Source: Paracoccus jeotgali (GTDB taxonomy: Bacteria > Pseudomonadota > Alphaproteobacteria > Rhodobacterales > Rhodobacteraceae). Taken from it: a DNA stretch of 64,000 nt. Made by a program: the position numbers and the translations under genes. Shown one piece after another: positions 16,276-25,135 of the stretch. Numbering within the stretch: position 1 is the stretch's first letter; each line of letters begins with the position of its first letter. The stretch lies in contig NZ_CP025583.1 in assembly GCF_002865605.1 (NCBI RefSeq), forward strand, positions 2,646,501-2,710,500. Direction: 5' to 3'. The notes beneath the pieces were generated by a model. It ran no database searches, was not told the origin of the DNA, and worked only from the letters and a program-made list of their open reading frames with translations.

Positions 16276-17670
16276 TCACCCCACCGCTTCCGCCTTGCGG
16301 ATCACCGCCAGTTTCGCCAGCGCCGCCGAGGCGATGCGGGCGGACAGCGGGTCGGCGCGGCTGGTCAGCACGATGGGCACGCGGGCGCCCAGCACCAGCC
16401 CGGCGGCGGTCGCGCCGGCGAAATAGATCAGCTGCTTGGCCAGCATGTTCCCGGCTTCCAGGTCCGGGACCAGCAGGATGTCGGCCTGCCCGGCCACGGG
16501 CGAGACGATCCCCTTGGTCGCCACCGATTCCGGGCTGATCGCATTGTCGAAGGCCAGCGGCCCGTCGACCAGCGCGCCGGTGATCTGCCCGCGCGCCGCC
16601 ATCACCGTCAGCGCGGCGGCGTCGAGCGTGGCGGGCATGGTCTCGTTCACCGTCTCGACCGCCGCCAGCACCGCGACCTTGGGCTGTTTCGCCCCCAGCA
16701 GGCGCATCAGATCCACCGCGTTCTGGCAGATGTCGCGCTTGTGGTCGAGCGTCGGCTGGATGTTGATCGCGGCATCGGTGATGATCAGCGGCTTGCCATA
16801 GGCGGGCACGTCCATGCCATAGATATGGCTGATCCGCCGCTCGGTCCGCAGGCCGCCGGTCTTGGACACCACCGCGCCCAGCAATTCGTCGCTGTGCAGG
16901 CTGCCCTTGATCAGCACCTGGATCTCGCCCCGCGCGGCCATCTCGACGGCGCGGGCGGCGGCGGCGTGGCTGTGCTCGGTATTCTCGATCACCATCCCGT
17001 CCAGCGAGACCCCGGCCTCGTCGGCGGCGGCGCGGATCCGCGCCTCGGGACCGATCAGGATCGGGTCCATCAGCCCCTCGTCGCGGATCTCAATGGCGCC
17101 CATGATCGCGGCTTTCGAACAGGGATGCACCACCCCCGCCGTGACGGGCGGCAGCGCCCGCGCCTGCTCGATAAAACTCATGTAGCGGCCGGGGTGGTGG
17201 ATCACCGCCTTGGGCAGCGGGCCGGGATGCCATGTGACCGGGGTCTTGGGCGCCAGCACCAGCGCGTCGCCTTCCAGCACCGTCTCGCCCTGCTGATTGG
17301 TGCAGATCGCGGCCAGACGCACGCGGCGCGTGTCGGCCATCAGCTCGACCACCTCGAGCGAGGCGGTGATGGTGTCGCCGGGCATGACCGGGCGGCGAAA
17401 GCGGATTTCCTGCCCCAGATAGATCGTCCCCGGCCCCGGCAGACGCGTCCCCAGCACGGCCGAGACCAGCCCCGCCGTCCACATCCCATGCGCGATGACA
17501 TGGCCGAACGGCCCGTCGGCGGCGAAAGCGGCATCCAGATGCGCCGGGTTGTTGTCGCCCGACAGCGCCGCGAACAGCGAGATATCCTCGGGGCCGACGC
17601 TGCGGGTCAGTTCGGCCCGGTCGCCGATCCGAAGCTGATCGAAGGTGCGGTTGGTCAGCGTCTGGGTCAT
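16276..17670 (-). CDS. MaoC hydratase-phosphate acyltransferase fusion
   Basis: A 464-residue bifunctional protein. Residues about 1-145 form a MaoC-like hot-dog domain (FDQLRIGDRAELTRSVGPEDI, then AALSGDNNPAHLDA with the catalytic D and H, and VIAHGMW). Residues about 160-460 form a phosphate acetyl/butyryltransferase domain (KAAIMGAIEIRDEGLMDPILIG, IKGSLHSDELLGAVV). The fused architecture is annotated in many bacteria as bifunctional enoyl-CoA hydratase/phosphate acetyltransferase. It ends a two-gene unit with phaC, seven bases downstream of it, so it may exchange acyl-CoA and acyl-phosphate, or supply (R)-3-hydroxyacyl-CoA, around polymer metabolism. GAGG lies five bases before the ATG. 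Confidence 0.9.
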   Translation of the reverse strand: MTQTLTNRTFDQLRIGDRAELTRSVGPEDISLFAALSGDNNPAHLDAAFAADGPFGHVIAHGMWTAGLVSAVLGTRLPGPGTIYLGQEIRFRRPVMPGDTITASLEVVELMADTRRVRLAAICTNQQGETVLEGDALVLAPKTPVTWHPGPLPKAVIHHPGRYMSFIEQARALPPVTAGVVHPCSKAAIMGAIEIRDEGLMDPILIGPEARIRAAADEAGVSLDGMVIENTEHSHAAAARAVEMAARGEIQVLIKGSLHSDELLGAVVSKTGGLRTERRISHIYGMDVPAYGKPLIITDAAINIQPTLDHKRDICQNAVDLMRLLGAKQPKVAVLAAVETVNETMPATLDAAALTVMAARGQITGALVDGPLAFDNAISPESVATKGIVSPVAGQADILLVPDLEAGNMLAKQLIYFAGATAAGLVLGARVPIVLTSRADPLSARIASAALAKLAVIRKAEAVG

Positions 17671-17677
17671 TGCGGCC

Positions 17678-19918
17678 TCATTTCTGGTGAACATAGCTGC
17701 CGGGCGCGTCGCAGATCGCCGCCCCCATCGCAGGCGGCGCCACGGGGGTCGAGGACCGGCTGGCCAGCCACGCCTGCCAGGGCAGCCACCACGACCCCTG
17801 AACCGGCTCGTGGCGATCCATCCAGGCCTGCTCGGACAGCAGCGGCGCACCGCGCTTGCGGGTGGCCAGGCGGTAATGGCGGCGCGGATGGTCGGGCGGG
17901 GTGACGATGCCGGCATTATGCCCGCCCGAGGTCAGCGCGAAGGTCGCCTCGCAATCGCTGAACTGGTGGATCTTGTAGACCGATTCCCAGGGCGCGACGT
18001 GGTCCCGCTCGGTCGCGACGGCAAAGACCGGGACGCGGATGTTCTGCAGCAGCACGGTCTTGCCATCGACCGTGAACCGCCCCGAGGACAGCTGGTTTTC
18101 CAGATAGAGCCGGCGCAGATATTCGCTGTGCATCCGCCACGGCATTCGGGTGCTGTCGGCGTTCCAGGCCATCAGGTCGAACATCGGCGAACGCTCGCCC
18201 ATCAGATATTCGCGCACCACCCGCGACCCGATCAGATCGTTCGAGCGCAAGAGCTGGAAGGCACCGGCCATCTGGTCGGCGGACAGATACCCCCGGCTCC
18301 ACATCATGCTGTCGAGGAAATGCAACTGGCTGGGGTCGATGAACAGCGCCAGTTCACCGGGTTCGGTGAAATCGACCTGCGCGGCCAGCAGGGTCATGCT
18401 GGCCAGCCGGTCGTCGCCCTGCCCGGCCATGGCCGCCGCCGCGATGGACAGCAGCGTGCCGCCAAGGCAATAGCCGACGCCGTGCACCTTCTGATCTGGC
18501 TGGATTTCGCCGATCGCATCCAGCGCCGCCATCACGCCCATCTGGCGATAATCGTCCATCTCGAGATCGCGATCCGAGGCGTCGGGATTGCGCCACGAGA
18601 TCACGAAGACCGTGTGACCCTGCCCGACCAGCCATTTGATCAGCGAGTTTTCCGGGCTGAGGTCGAGGATGTAATATTTCATGATCCAGGCCGGAACGAT
18701 CAGCACCGGCTCGGGGTGGACCTTGTCGGTGGTGGGCGAATACTGGATCAGCTCGATCAGGTGGTTGCGGTAGATGACCTTGCCGGGCGTTACCGCGACG
18801 GTCTGGCCAGGCACGAAATCCTCGGTTCCGACCGGGGGGCGGCCGGTGGCGATGCGGGCCTGATCCTCGGCCAGGTTCTTCCAGCCTTCAAGGAAGTTCA
18901 TGCCGCCGGTGGCCAGGGTGCGGGCGATGACCTCGGGGTTGGTCAGCGGGTTGTTCGACGGCGACAGCATGTCCAGCATCTGCTTGGCCACGAAGGAGAC
19001 CACATTCTCGCTGTGCTGGGTCACGCCGGGGACGTCGGTGGTGACATTGTGCAGCCATTGCTGCTGCAGCAGGAAGGCTTGCGCGAACTGGTTGAAGGGC
19101 GGCTTCGACCACGCCTCATGCGCAAACCGGCGGTCGCCGGGCAGCGGCGCGATGACAGGCGGGGTCTCCGGGTCCACGGCCGAGGACCACAGCCACGCCG
19201 CCAGCCGCCGCCATTTCCGCGCGGCCTTGAGGCCCAGCTCCATCTGCTTGCCGGGGGCCGAGGCGAGGTGAAAGGCCCAGTCGAAATAGGCCGTCGCCAG
19301 CGCGCCGGGCGAGATCCCGGCGGTGACATGGCTGAGATTGGCGGCCCGCATCCGGTCGAAGGCCTGAAAGACCTCGGCGCCGAGCGGGTCGGTCTCGCCC
19401 GCAGTCGGCTGCGGCAGTGGGGTGGGTTGCGGGATAGTTGCGGGGAGGGCGGTGGGAGTCGCGGGCTGGCTCTGCGCGGGCGCGGTGGCCTTGGGTGCCG
19501 GCGTCGGCTGCTTCACCGGCGAGGGCGTGGCGTCTGCGGATGGGGACGGCGCGGGACTGGAGTGGACAGACTTGGACGCCTCGGGCGCAGGTTTCGCCGG
19601 CTCGGGTTTGACCGGCGCGGCGGTGGATGCCGCCGGGGCGGCAGCGGGCGTGGATTGGCTGGCTGCGGCTCTGGGTGCGGGCTGCTTGGCGGACGCGGGG
19701 CGCTTGGGCGATGTCTGCTTCGCTGCCGTGGCTTCGACCGCCTTACCGGCCACCGGCGCGGGGTCCGTGGCCGCTTTCCGCGGAGTCTTGCCCGGCGCGG
19801 TGGCCGCCTTGTTTTCCGACGACACCGGCGCCGCCTTCACCGCTTCGGGCGACGTGGCCGGCGCGGGGGACTTCCCGCTCGGCTTTGCACTCTCACGTTT
19901 CTGGGCTTTCTTCGCCAT
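17678..19918 (-). CDS. phaC: class I polyhydroxyalkanoate synthase with basic Ala/Pro/Lys extension
   Basis: This 746-residue PHA synthase polymerises (R)-3-hydroxybutyryl-CoA into storage polyester on granules. The catalytic domain holds the lipase-like box GYCLGG with nucleophile C484, Asp in ATERDHVAPW and His in SGGHNAGI; GSWWLPWQAWL near the C-terminus is characteristic of class I enzymes. About 165 residues precede the part that aligns with typical synthases of about 590 residues. This segment is rich in Ala, Pro, Lys, Ser and Thr (AKKAQKRESAKPSGKSPAPA at the start) and resembles the histone-H1-like tails of PhaF-type phasins. AAGGA precedes the ATG. An internal start after the extension cannot be excluded. 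No phaP or phaR lies nearby. Confidence 0.93.
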   Translation of the reverse strand: MAKKAQKRESAKPSGKSPAPATSPEAVKAAPVSSENKAATAPGKTPRKAATDPAPVAGKAVEATAAKQTSPKRPASAKQPAPRAAASQSTPAAAPAASTAAPVKPEPAKPAPEASKSVHSSPAPSPSADATPSPVKQPTPAPKATAPAQSQPATPTALPATIPQPTPLPQPTAGETDPLGAEVFQAFDRMRAANLSHVTAGISPGALATAYFDWAFHLASAPGKQMELGLKAARKWRRLAAWLWSSAVDPETPPVIAPLPGDRRFAHEAWSKPPFNQFAQAFLLQQQWLHNVTTDVPGVTQHSENVVSFVAKQMLDMLSPSNNPLTNPEVIARTLATGGMNFLEGWKNLAEDQARIATGRPPVGTEDFVPGQTVAVTPGKVIYRNHLIELIQYSPTTDKVHPEPVLIVPAWIMKYYILDLSPENSLIKWLVGQGHTVFVISWRNPDASDRDLEMDDYRQMGVMAALDAIGEIQPDQKVHGVGYCLGGTLLSIAAAAMAGQGDDRLASMTLLAAQVDFTEPGELALFIDPSQLHFLDSMMWSRGYLSADQMAGAFQLLRSNDLIGSRVVREYLMGERSPMFDLMAWNADSTRMPWRMHSEYLRRLYLENQLSSGRFTVDGKTVLLQNIRVPVFAVATERDHVAPWESVYKIHQFSDCEATFALTSGGHNAGIVTPPDHPRRHYRLATRKRGAPLLSEQAWMDRHEPVQGSWWLPWQAWLASRSSTPVAPPAMGAAICDAPGSYVHQK

Positions 19919-19977
19919 GTCTCGTCCTTTCGGTCAGTTTTCGATCTCGCGAGGGCCTGCGCCCCCGCCCGGTCCCC

Positions 19978-21090
19978 TTATTGCAGGAAACCACGGAAGC
20001 GCCGCAGCGCCAGCATGAACAGCACCGTGCCGATGATCGCAAGCGCCAGGAACTGCGGCCAGACCGTCGCGATGCCCGCCCCGCGAAACAGGATGCTTTG
20101 CGAGAGCATGACGAAATGCGTGTTCGGCGCGGCCAGCATCAGCGTCTGGATGAATTCGGGCATGGATTCGCGCGGGGTCAGCGCGCCCGACAGCACCTGC
20201 AGCGGCAGCAGCACCAGCATCATCAGCAGCGCGAATTGCGGCATGGTGCCCGCCACCGTCGCCAGATAGACGCCCATCGCCGTCATCGCGAACAGCATCA
20301 GCACCGCGCCGGCCAGAAACAGCGGCAGCGAGCCGGCGATCGGCACCGCCATCACCCCCTGCACCACCACCGTCAGCGCGAAGGCCGAGGCGAGCAGCAC
20401 GACCCCGCCCATCGACCAGATCTTGGATAGCATGATCTCGCCCGCCGTGACCGGCATGACCAGCAGATGCTCGACGGTGCCATGCTCTTTCTCGCGGATC
20501 AGCGCGGCGCCAGTCAGGACCAGCGACAGCATGGTGATCGACTGCATGACGCTGGTGATCGCGCCGAACCAGACCGGATCGAGCGAGGGGTTGTAGCGCG
20601 CCCGCAGCGCCAGCCCCACCGGCAACGCCGTGGGCGCGCGGTGGCCGGCGACATGTTCCGACACCTCGGCGGTGACGATCTGCTGGATATAGCCGCTGCC
20701 GGTGAAGGCCTGGCTCATCCGCGTGGCATCGACGTTCAGCTGGATCGCGGGCGCCTTGCCGGCCAGCACGTCGCGGGCGAAATCGGGCGGGATGTTCAGC
20801 GCGAAGGTATCCTCGCCCGCATCCATGCGCCGGTCCATCTCATCCGCCGTGATCAGCTTGGGCGGCAGGAAATTGGGCGGGTAGAAGGCCGAGATGATGC
20901 GCGAGGAGAGGTGCGACTGATCCTCGTCCACGATGGAAATGGTGGCGTTGGCCAGCGCCTCGGGCGCGGCATGGGACGAGGTCCAGATCGACAGGCTGAA
21001 GGCATAGACGATCAGCAGCAGCATGATCGGGTCGCGCAGCAGGCCGCGCAATTCCTTGATGCCGAGGTTCCAGATGTTCCGGACATTCAT
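19978..21090 (-). CDS. ABC-2 type permease, YhhJ-like
   Basis: This 370-residue membrane permease has one N-terminal hydrophobic segment (LLLIVYAFSLSIW), a periplasmic domain of about 150 residues (about 40-175), then five to six C-terminal segments ending LALAIIGTVLFMLALRRFRGF. EKEHGTVEHLLVMPV is the classic ABC-2 coupling motif. It is the last gene of a three-gene operon of HlyD-like adaptor, double ATPase with permease domain, and this permease, the same order as E. coli yhiI-rbbA-yhhJ. GAGGTGAGG precedes the start, four bases after the upstream stop. Likely half of a heteromeric exporter; the substrate is unknown. Confidence 0.87.
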   Translation of the reverse strand: MNVRNIWNLGIKELRGLLRDPIMLLLIVYAFSLSIWTSSHAAPEALANATISIVDEDQSHLSSRIISAFYPPNFLPPKLITADEMDRRMDAGEDTFALNIPPDFARDVLAGKAPAIQLNVDATRMSQAFTGSGYIQQIVTAEVSEHVAGHRAPTALPVGLALRARYNPSLDPVWFGAITSVMQSITMLSLVLTGAALIREKEHGTVEHLLVMPVTAGEIMLSKIWSMGGVVLLASAFALTVVVQGVMAVPIAGSLPLFLAGAVLMLFAMTAMGVYLATVAGTMPQFALLMMLVLLPLQVLSGALTPRESMPEFIQTLMLAAPNTHFVMLSQSILFRGAGIATVWPQFLALAIIGTVLFMLALRRFRGFLQ

Positions 21091-21094
21091 GGCC

Positions 21095-23827
21095 TCACCT
21101 CGCCTGCTTCTTCAGAAACAGCATCGCAGCCCCCAGGATGACCGGCACGGCCAGCGCCATGGCCAGCATCGGCTGGATCATCTCGGCCAGACCGAAGGCC
21201 TTGGAAAACGCACCGCGGGCCACGGTGACGAACCATGTCGTCGGATAGATGGTGCCGATGACCTGCCCGAACCCTGCCAGTGAGGACACCGGGTCGATCA
21301 GCCCGGAATAGGAGATCGCCGGGATCAGCGTCAGCAGCGCGGTCGCAAACAGCGCCGCAACCTGGCTGGCGATGAAGACCGAGACCAGAAACCCCAGCGC
21401 CGTCGTCGCGGTGACATAGACCAGCGCGGCCAGCGTGAACCCGGCCAGACTGCCGCTGAAGGGCACGCCGAACAGCATCCGTGCCATGACCAGCATCAGA
21501 AAGAAGTTCAGCATCCCGATGGCGATATAGGGCAGCTGCTTGCCGATCAGGAACTCGAACCTTGTCACCGGGGTGACGTAGAAGTTGATGATCGAGCCAA
21601 GCTCGCGTTCCCGCGCCACTGACAGCGTGGTCAGCATCGCCGGGATGATCAGCAGCAGGATCGGGATCACCGCCGGGACGATGGCGATGATCGAGCGGAC
21701 GTCGGGGTTATAGCGATAGCGCGTCACGAGCTCGAAATTCCCCGCCAGGGCGGCGGGGCCGAAACTCTCGCGGATGTGGCGCTGGATCCAGTCGGCATGC
21801 ATTCCCTGCACATAGCCCTGCACGGTGTTGGCGCGCTGCGGGGCGGCGCCGTCATACCAGGCGCCGACCTCGACATCGCGACCGCGCGCGATATCGGCGG
21901 CGAAACCGGGCGGGATCTCGACCGCCAGCGCGATCCGGCCCGCCCGCATCTGGGCGTCCAGATCGTCGTAAACGGTCAGCGCCGGCTGTTCGTGGAAATA
22001 GCGCGAGCCGGCAATGTTCTCGATATAATCGCGGCTGGTGGTGGTGCGGTCGCGGTCCAGCGCGGCAAAGGACAGGTTCTCGACATCCATGTTGATGCCA
22101 TAGCCGATGACGATCATCAGCAGCAGGCTGCCGATCAGCGCCATGGCCAGCCGGATCGGGTCGCGCTGCAGTTGCAGGCTTTCCAGCTGCGAATAGCTGA
22201 GCAGACGCCGCATGCTGAACCGCGCGGGCGGGGCGGCCGCCATTGGTGCAGCCGGGGCCGGGGCTTGCGGCGCAGGGGCGGCTTCGCTTTCGCCGATGGC
22301 CTCTTCCAGATAGTCGATGAAGGCGGCCTCCAGCGTGGCATGCCCTTTGGACGCGGCAATCGCCTGCGCGGTGTCGCTGACCAGCACCTTGCCGGCATGC
22401 ATCAGGCTGATCCGGTCGCACCACTCGGCCTCGTTCATGAAATGGGTCGAGACAAAGATCGTCACCCCGTCATTGCGCGACAGTTCCGCCAGAATCCGCC
22501 AGAACGCGTTGCGCGCGACCGGATCGACGCCCGATGTCGGCTCGTCCAGGATCAGGATCTCCGGCCCGTGGATCATCGCCACGGCCAGCGACAGGCGCTG
22601 GCGGATGCCCAGGGGCAGCGCCTCGGGCAGGCTGTGGGTCACGGCGCCCAAGCCGAAGCGGTCGATCATCGCCTGCACGCGCCCGGGAATCGCGGCCTCG
22701 GGCATGGCGAACAGGCGCGCGTGCAGTTCAAGGTTCTGCAGCACCGTCAGTTCGGAATAGAGGGAAAACGCCTGCGACATGAACCCGACGCGGCGGCGCA
22801 CGGCAAGGTCGCGGGCATCGACCTCATGCCCGAACAATTTGGCCCGACCCTCGGTCGGTTCCAGCAGGCCGGTCAGCATCTTCATCGTCGTGGTCTTGCC
22901 GCAACCGTTCGAGCCCAGAAACCCGAAGATCTCGCCCCGCCGGATGCGGAACGAGACGTTGTCGACGGCGGTGAAGTCGCCGAACCGCTGGGTCAGCCCC
23001 TCGGCCTCGATGGCGATTTCCTCGCTGCCGCCGGTGCGGGGCGGGATGACAAGCGCCGCGTCCCGGCCCCGGTCGGCCTCGGGCAGCAGCGCGATGAACG
23101 CCTCGTCAAGGTTCTTCGCGCCGGTCCGGGCCAGCAATTCGGCGGGCGTCCCGGTGGCCAGCACCCGGCCCGCGTTCATCGCCACCAGCCAGTCGAAATG
23201 CGCGGCCTCCTCCATATAGGCGGTGGCGGTGATGACGCTCATCTGCGGGCGGTCGCGGCTGATGCGGGCGATCAGGTCCCAGAACTGACGCCGGGCCAGC
23301 GGGTCCACGCCGGTCGTCGGCTCGTCGAGGATCAGGAAATCCGGGTCGTGAATCAGCGCGCAGCACAGCCCCAGCTTCTGCTTCATGCCGCCGGACAGTT
23401 TCGCCGCCGGACGGTCGCGAAAGGGCAGCATCCCCGTCGCGCCCAGCAGATCGGCGCTGCGGCGGGCGCGTTCGGCCTTGTCATGGCCGAACAGGCTGCC
23501 GAAGAAGTCCAGGTTCTCCTGCACCGACAGCGTCGGATACAGGTTCTTGCCCAGCCCCTGCGGCATATAGGCGATGCGCGGCCCGGCCTGCCGGCGGTGC
23601 CCGGCGTCGCGCATGTCGCCGCCCAAGACCTGCACCTCGCCCTGCTGGATCACCCGCGCCCCGGCCAGTAGCGACAGCAGGCTGGATTTGCCGACCCCGT
23701 CCGGGCCGATCAGCCCGACCATGCGCCCGGCGGGGATGTCCAGCGTCACATCATCCAGCGCGGTCACATCGCCATAACGCAGGGTCAGGTTGCGGACCTG
23801 CGCGACCGGGGCGGCGGGCGCGGTCAT
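21095..23827 (-). CDS. rbbA: RbbA-like double ABC ATPase fused to an ABC-2 permease
   Basis: A 910-residue protein with two complete ABC ATPase domains and a membrane domain. The first nucleotide-binding domain (about 10-240) has Walker [20 protein letters not shown] and [12 protein letters not shown]; the second (about 275-510) has [22 protein letters not shown] and [12 protein letters not shown]. Residues about 550-910 form an ABC-2 permease with a large periplasmic loop and [17 protein letters not shown]. coli RbbA with this architecture is a ribosome-associated ATPase, yet its operon partners suggest export; both ideas remain open. ATG 23827 overlaps the upstream stop (ATGA). An Ala/Pro linker (about 520-545) joins ATPase and membrane parts. 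Confidence 0.88.
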   Translation of the reverse strand: MTAPAAPVAQVRNLTLRYGDVTALDDVTLDIPAGRMVGLIGPDGVGKSSLLSLLAGARVIQQGEVQVLGGDMRDAGHRRQAGPRIAYMPQGLGKNLYPTLSVQENLDFFGSLFGHDKAERARRSADLLGATGMLPFRDRPAAKLSGGMKQKLGLCCALIHDPDFLILDEPTTGVDPLARRQFWDLIARISRDRPQMSVITATAYMEEAAHFDWLVAMNAGRVLATGTPAELLARTGAKNLDEAFIALLPEADRGRDAALVIPPRTGGSEEIAIEAEGLTQRFGDFTAVDNVSFRIRRGEIFGFLGSNGCGKTTTMKMLTGLLEPTEGRAKLFGHEVDARDLAVRRRVGFMSQAFSLYSELTVLQNLELHARLFAMPEAAIPGRVQAMIDRFGLGAVTHSLPEALPLGIRQRLSLAVAMIHGPEILILDEPTSGVDPVARNAFWRILAELSRNDGVTIFVSTHFMNEAEWCDRISLMHAGKVLVSDTAQAIAASKGHATLEAAFIDYLEEAIGESEAAPAPQAPAPAAPMAAAPPARFSMRRLLSYSQLESLQLQRDPIRLAMALIGSLLLMIVIGYGINMDVENLSFAALDRDRTTTSRDYIENIAGSRYFHEQPALTVYDDLDAQMRAGRIALAVEIPPGFAADIARGRDVEVGAWYDGAAPQRANTVQGYVQGMHADWIQRHIRESFGPAALAGNFELVTRYRYNPDVRSIIAIVPAVIPILLLIIPAMLTTLSVARERELGSIINFYVTPVTRFEFLIGKQLPYIAIGMLNFFLMLVMARMLFGVPFSGSLAGFTLAALVYVTATTALGFLVSVFIASQVAALFATALLTLIPAISYSGLIDPVSSLAGFGQVIGTIYPTTWFVTVARGAFSKAFGLAEMIQPMLAMALAVPVILGAAMLFLKKQAR

Positions 23828-24891
23828 GTCACGACATCGGCAAGCGCATCGGGCCATTCGGCCTCGGGGTCCAGCCGGATATAGGCCATGCCGGGCAGGC
23901 CGGTCTTGACGTGTTCCAGATAGCGGGTCAGCAATTCCGGTTCGATCCGGGCGCGGACGCGGAACATCAGCTTTTCGCGCTCATCGGCGGTCTCGACGGT
24001 CTTGGGGGTGAACTGCGCGACATCGGCGACATAGGAGACGGTCGCCGGAATCACGAGATCGGGCGCCGCGTCCATGACCAGCCGCACCTCGGCGCCCGCC
24101 TGCACGCGCCCGGCCTGCGACGTCGGCAGGAAGACGGTCATGTAGACATCGCCCAGATCCACGAGGCTGAGGATGCGCCCGCCCGAGCCGACGATCTCGC
24201 CCTCTTGCGCGATCAGATACTGGATGCGCCCATCGCGGGGCGAGGTCAGCGTCGCGTCATCGATGGCCGACGAGATGACGTCGATGGACGCCTTCGCGGC
24301 CTCGATCGCGGCCTCGGCATCGACCACCTGAGCCTTGGCGCTGCTGATCCCGGCTTCGGCTGCGGCCTTCTGCGCCTCGGCCGAGGCGACACCGGCCTTG
24401 GCCTGACGGTCGCGGGCCAGATCGTCGTCCAGCACCTGCTGCGAAACGGTGTTGCTGTCGCGCAGCTGCGCCGAGCGGGCATAACGCTGCGCCGCCGCAT
24501 CCGCCATCGCCTGCGCCTGATCGACAGAGGCCGCCGCCGCGCGCTGCTGCGCCTCGGCCTGCGCGACAAGGGCGGTCGCGGTCTGGACGCCGATCTCGGC
24601 CCGACGCAGCTGCGCCTCGGCCTGGCGGCGCTGCGCGTTCAGCTGCACCACATCCATCTGCACCAGCACATCGCCCTGACGGACGAAATCGCCCTCGGAC
24701 GCGGTGATCTCGGCAATGCGGCCGCCGGTCAGGGCGGCGATGTCGATCTCGGTCGCCTCGATCCGGCCATTGGCGGCGGCAAAGCCGTCGGGCAGGTCGG
24801 GCGCCTGCAACTGCGTCCAGCCGAGATAGGCGGCAATGACCGCGACCAGCAGGATCAGGGGCGCAAAGCGTTTCAGATTGGATTTCGGCAT
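23824..24891 (-). CDS. HlyD-family periplasmic adaptor
   Basis: This 355-residue membrane fusion protein has an N-terminal membrane anchor (about 8-28, [20 protein letters not shown]), lipoyl half-motifs around 40-80 and 205-240, and between them a long Ala/Gln-rich coiled coil (about 80-200). The beta-barrel domain ([21 protein letters not shown]) follows. It would bridge the RbbA/YhhJ inner-membrane permeases to an outer-membrane channel of TolC type. No TolC gene is in this operon. GAGGAGA precedes the ATG. It is the first gene of the unit, preceded by a 244-base gap after tamB. Confidence 0.88.
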   Translation of the reverse strand: MPKSNLKRFAPLILLVAVIAAYLGWTQLQAPDLPDGFAAANGRIEATEIDIAALTGGRIAEITASEGDFVRQGDVLVQMDVVQLNAQRRQAEAQLRRAEIGVQTATALVAQAEAQQRAAAASVDQAQAMADAAAQRYARSAQLRDSNTVSQQVLDDDLARDRQAKAGVASAEAQKAAAEAGISSAKAQVVDAEAAIEAAKASIDVISSAIDDATLTSPRDGRIQYLIAQEGEIVGSGGRILSLVDLGDVYMTVFLPTSQAGRVQAGAEVRLVMDAAPDLVIPATVSYVADVAQFTPKTVETADEREKLMFRVRARIEPELLTRYLEHVKTGLPGMAYIRLDPEAEWPDALADVVT

Positions 24892-25135
24892 TCCCGTCTC
24901 CTCGGTCCAATGCGTTTGCCCCGATGGCCGGGACGGGTCAGCGCGCAGCGGCAGCGCCGACCGCCAGATGGAATGCCATGCCGCAGCAAGTCAACACATG
25001 CTGACAAGCTGGGGCCTGCGAGGGCTGCAAATCAAGACCTGCGACCCGATGCCGCAACGCAGCATCGAGGTGGCATTTGCGCCAGGGCAACTTTTCCCGA
25101 CCCCCGCCGTTCGCTGGACTTGGGCCGCCCCGGCG

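Noticed and set aside
17645..20269. An 874-codon plus-strand frame opposite phaC
   Set aside because: Antisense shadow of phaC; the sequence has no domain and no ribosome binding site.
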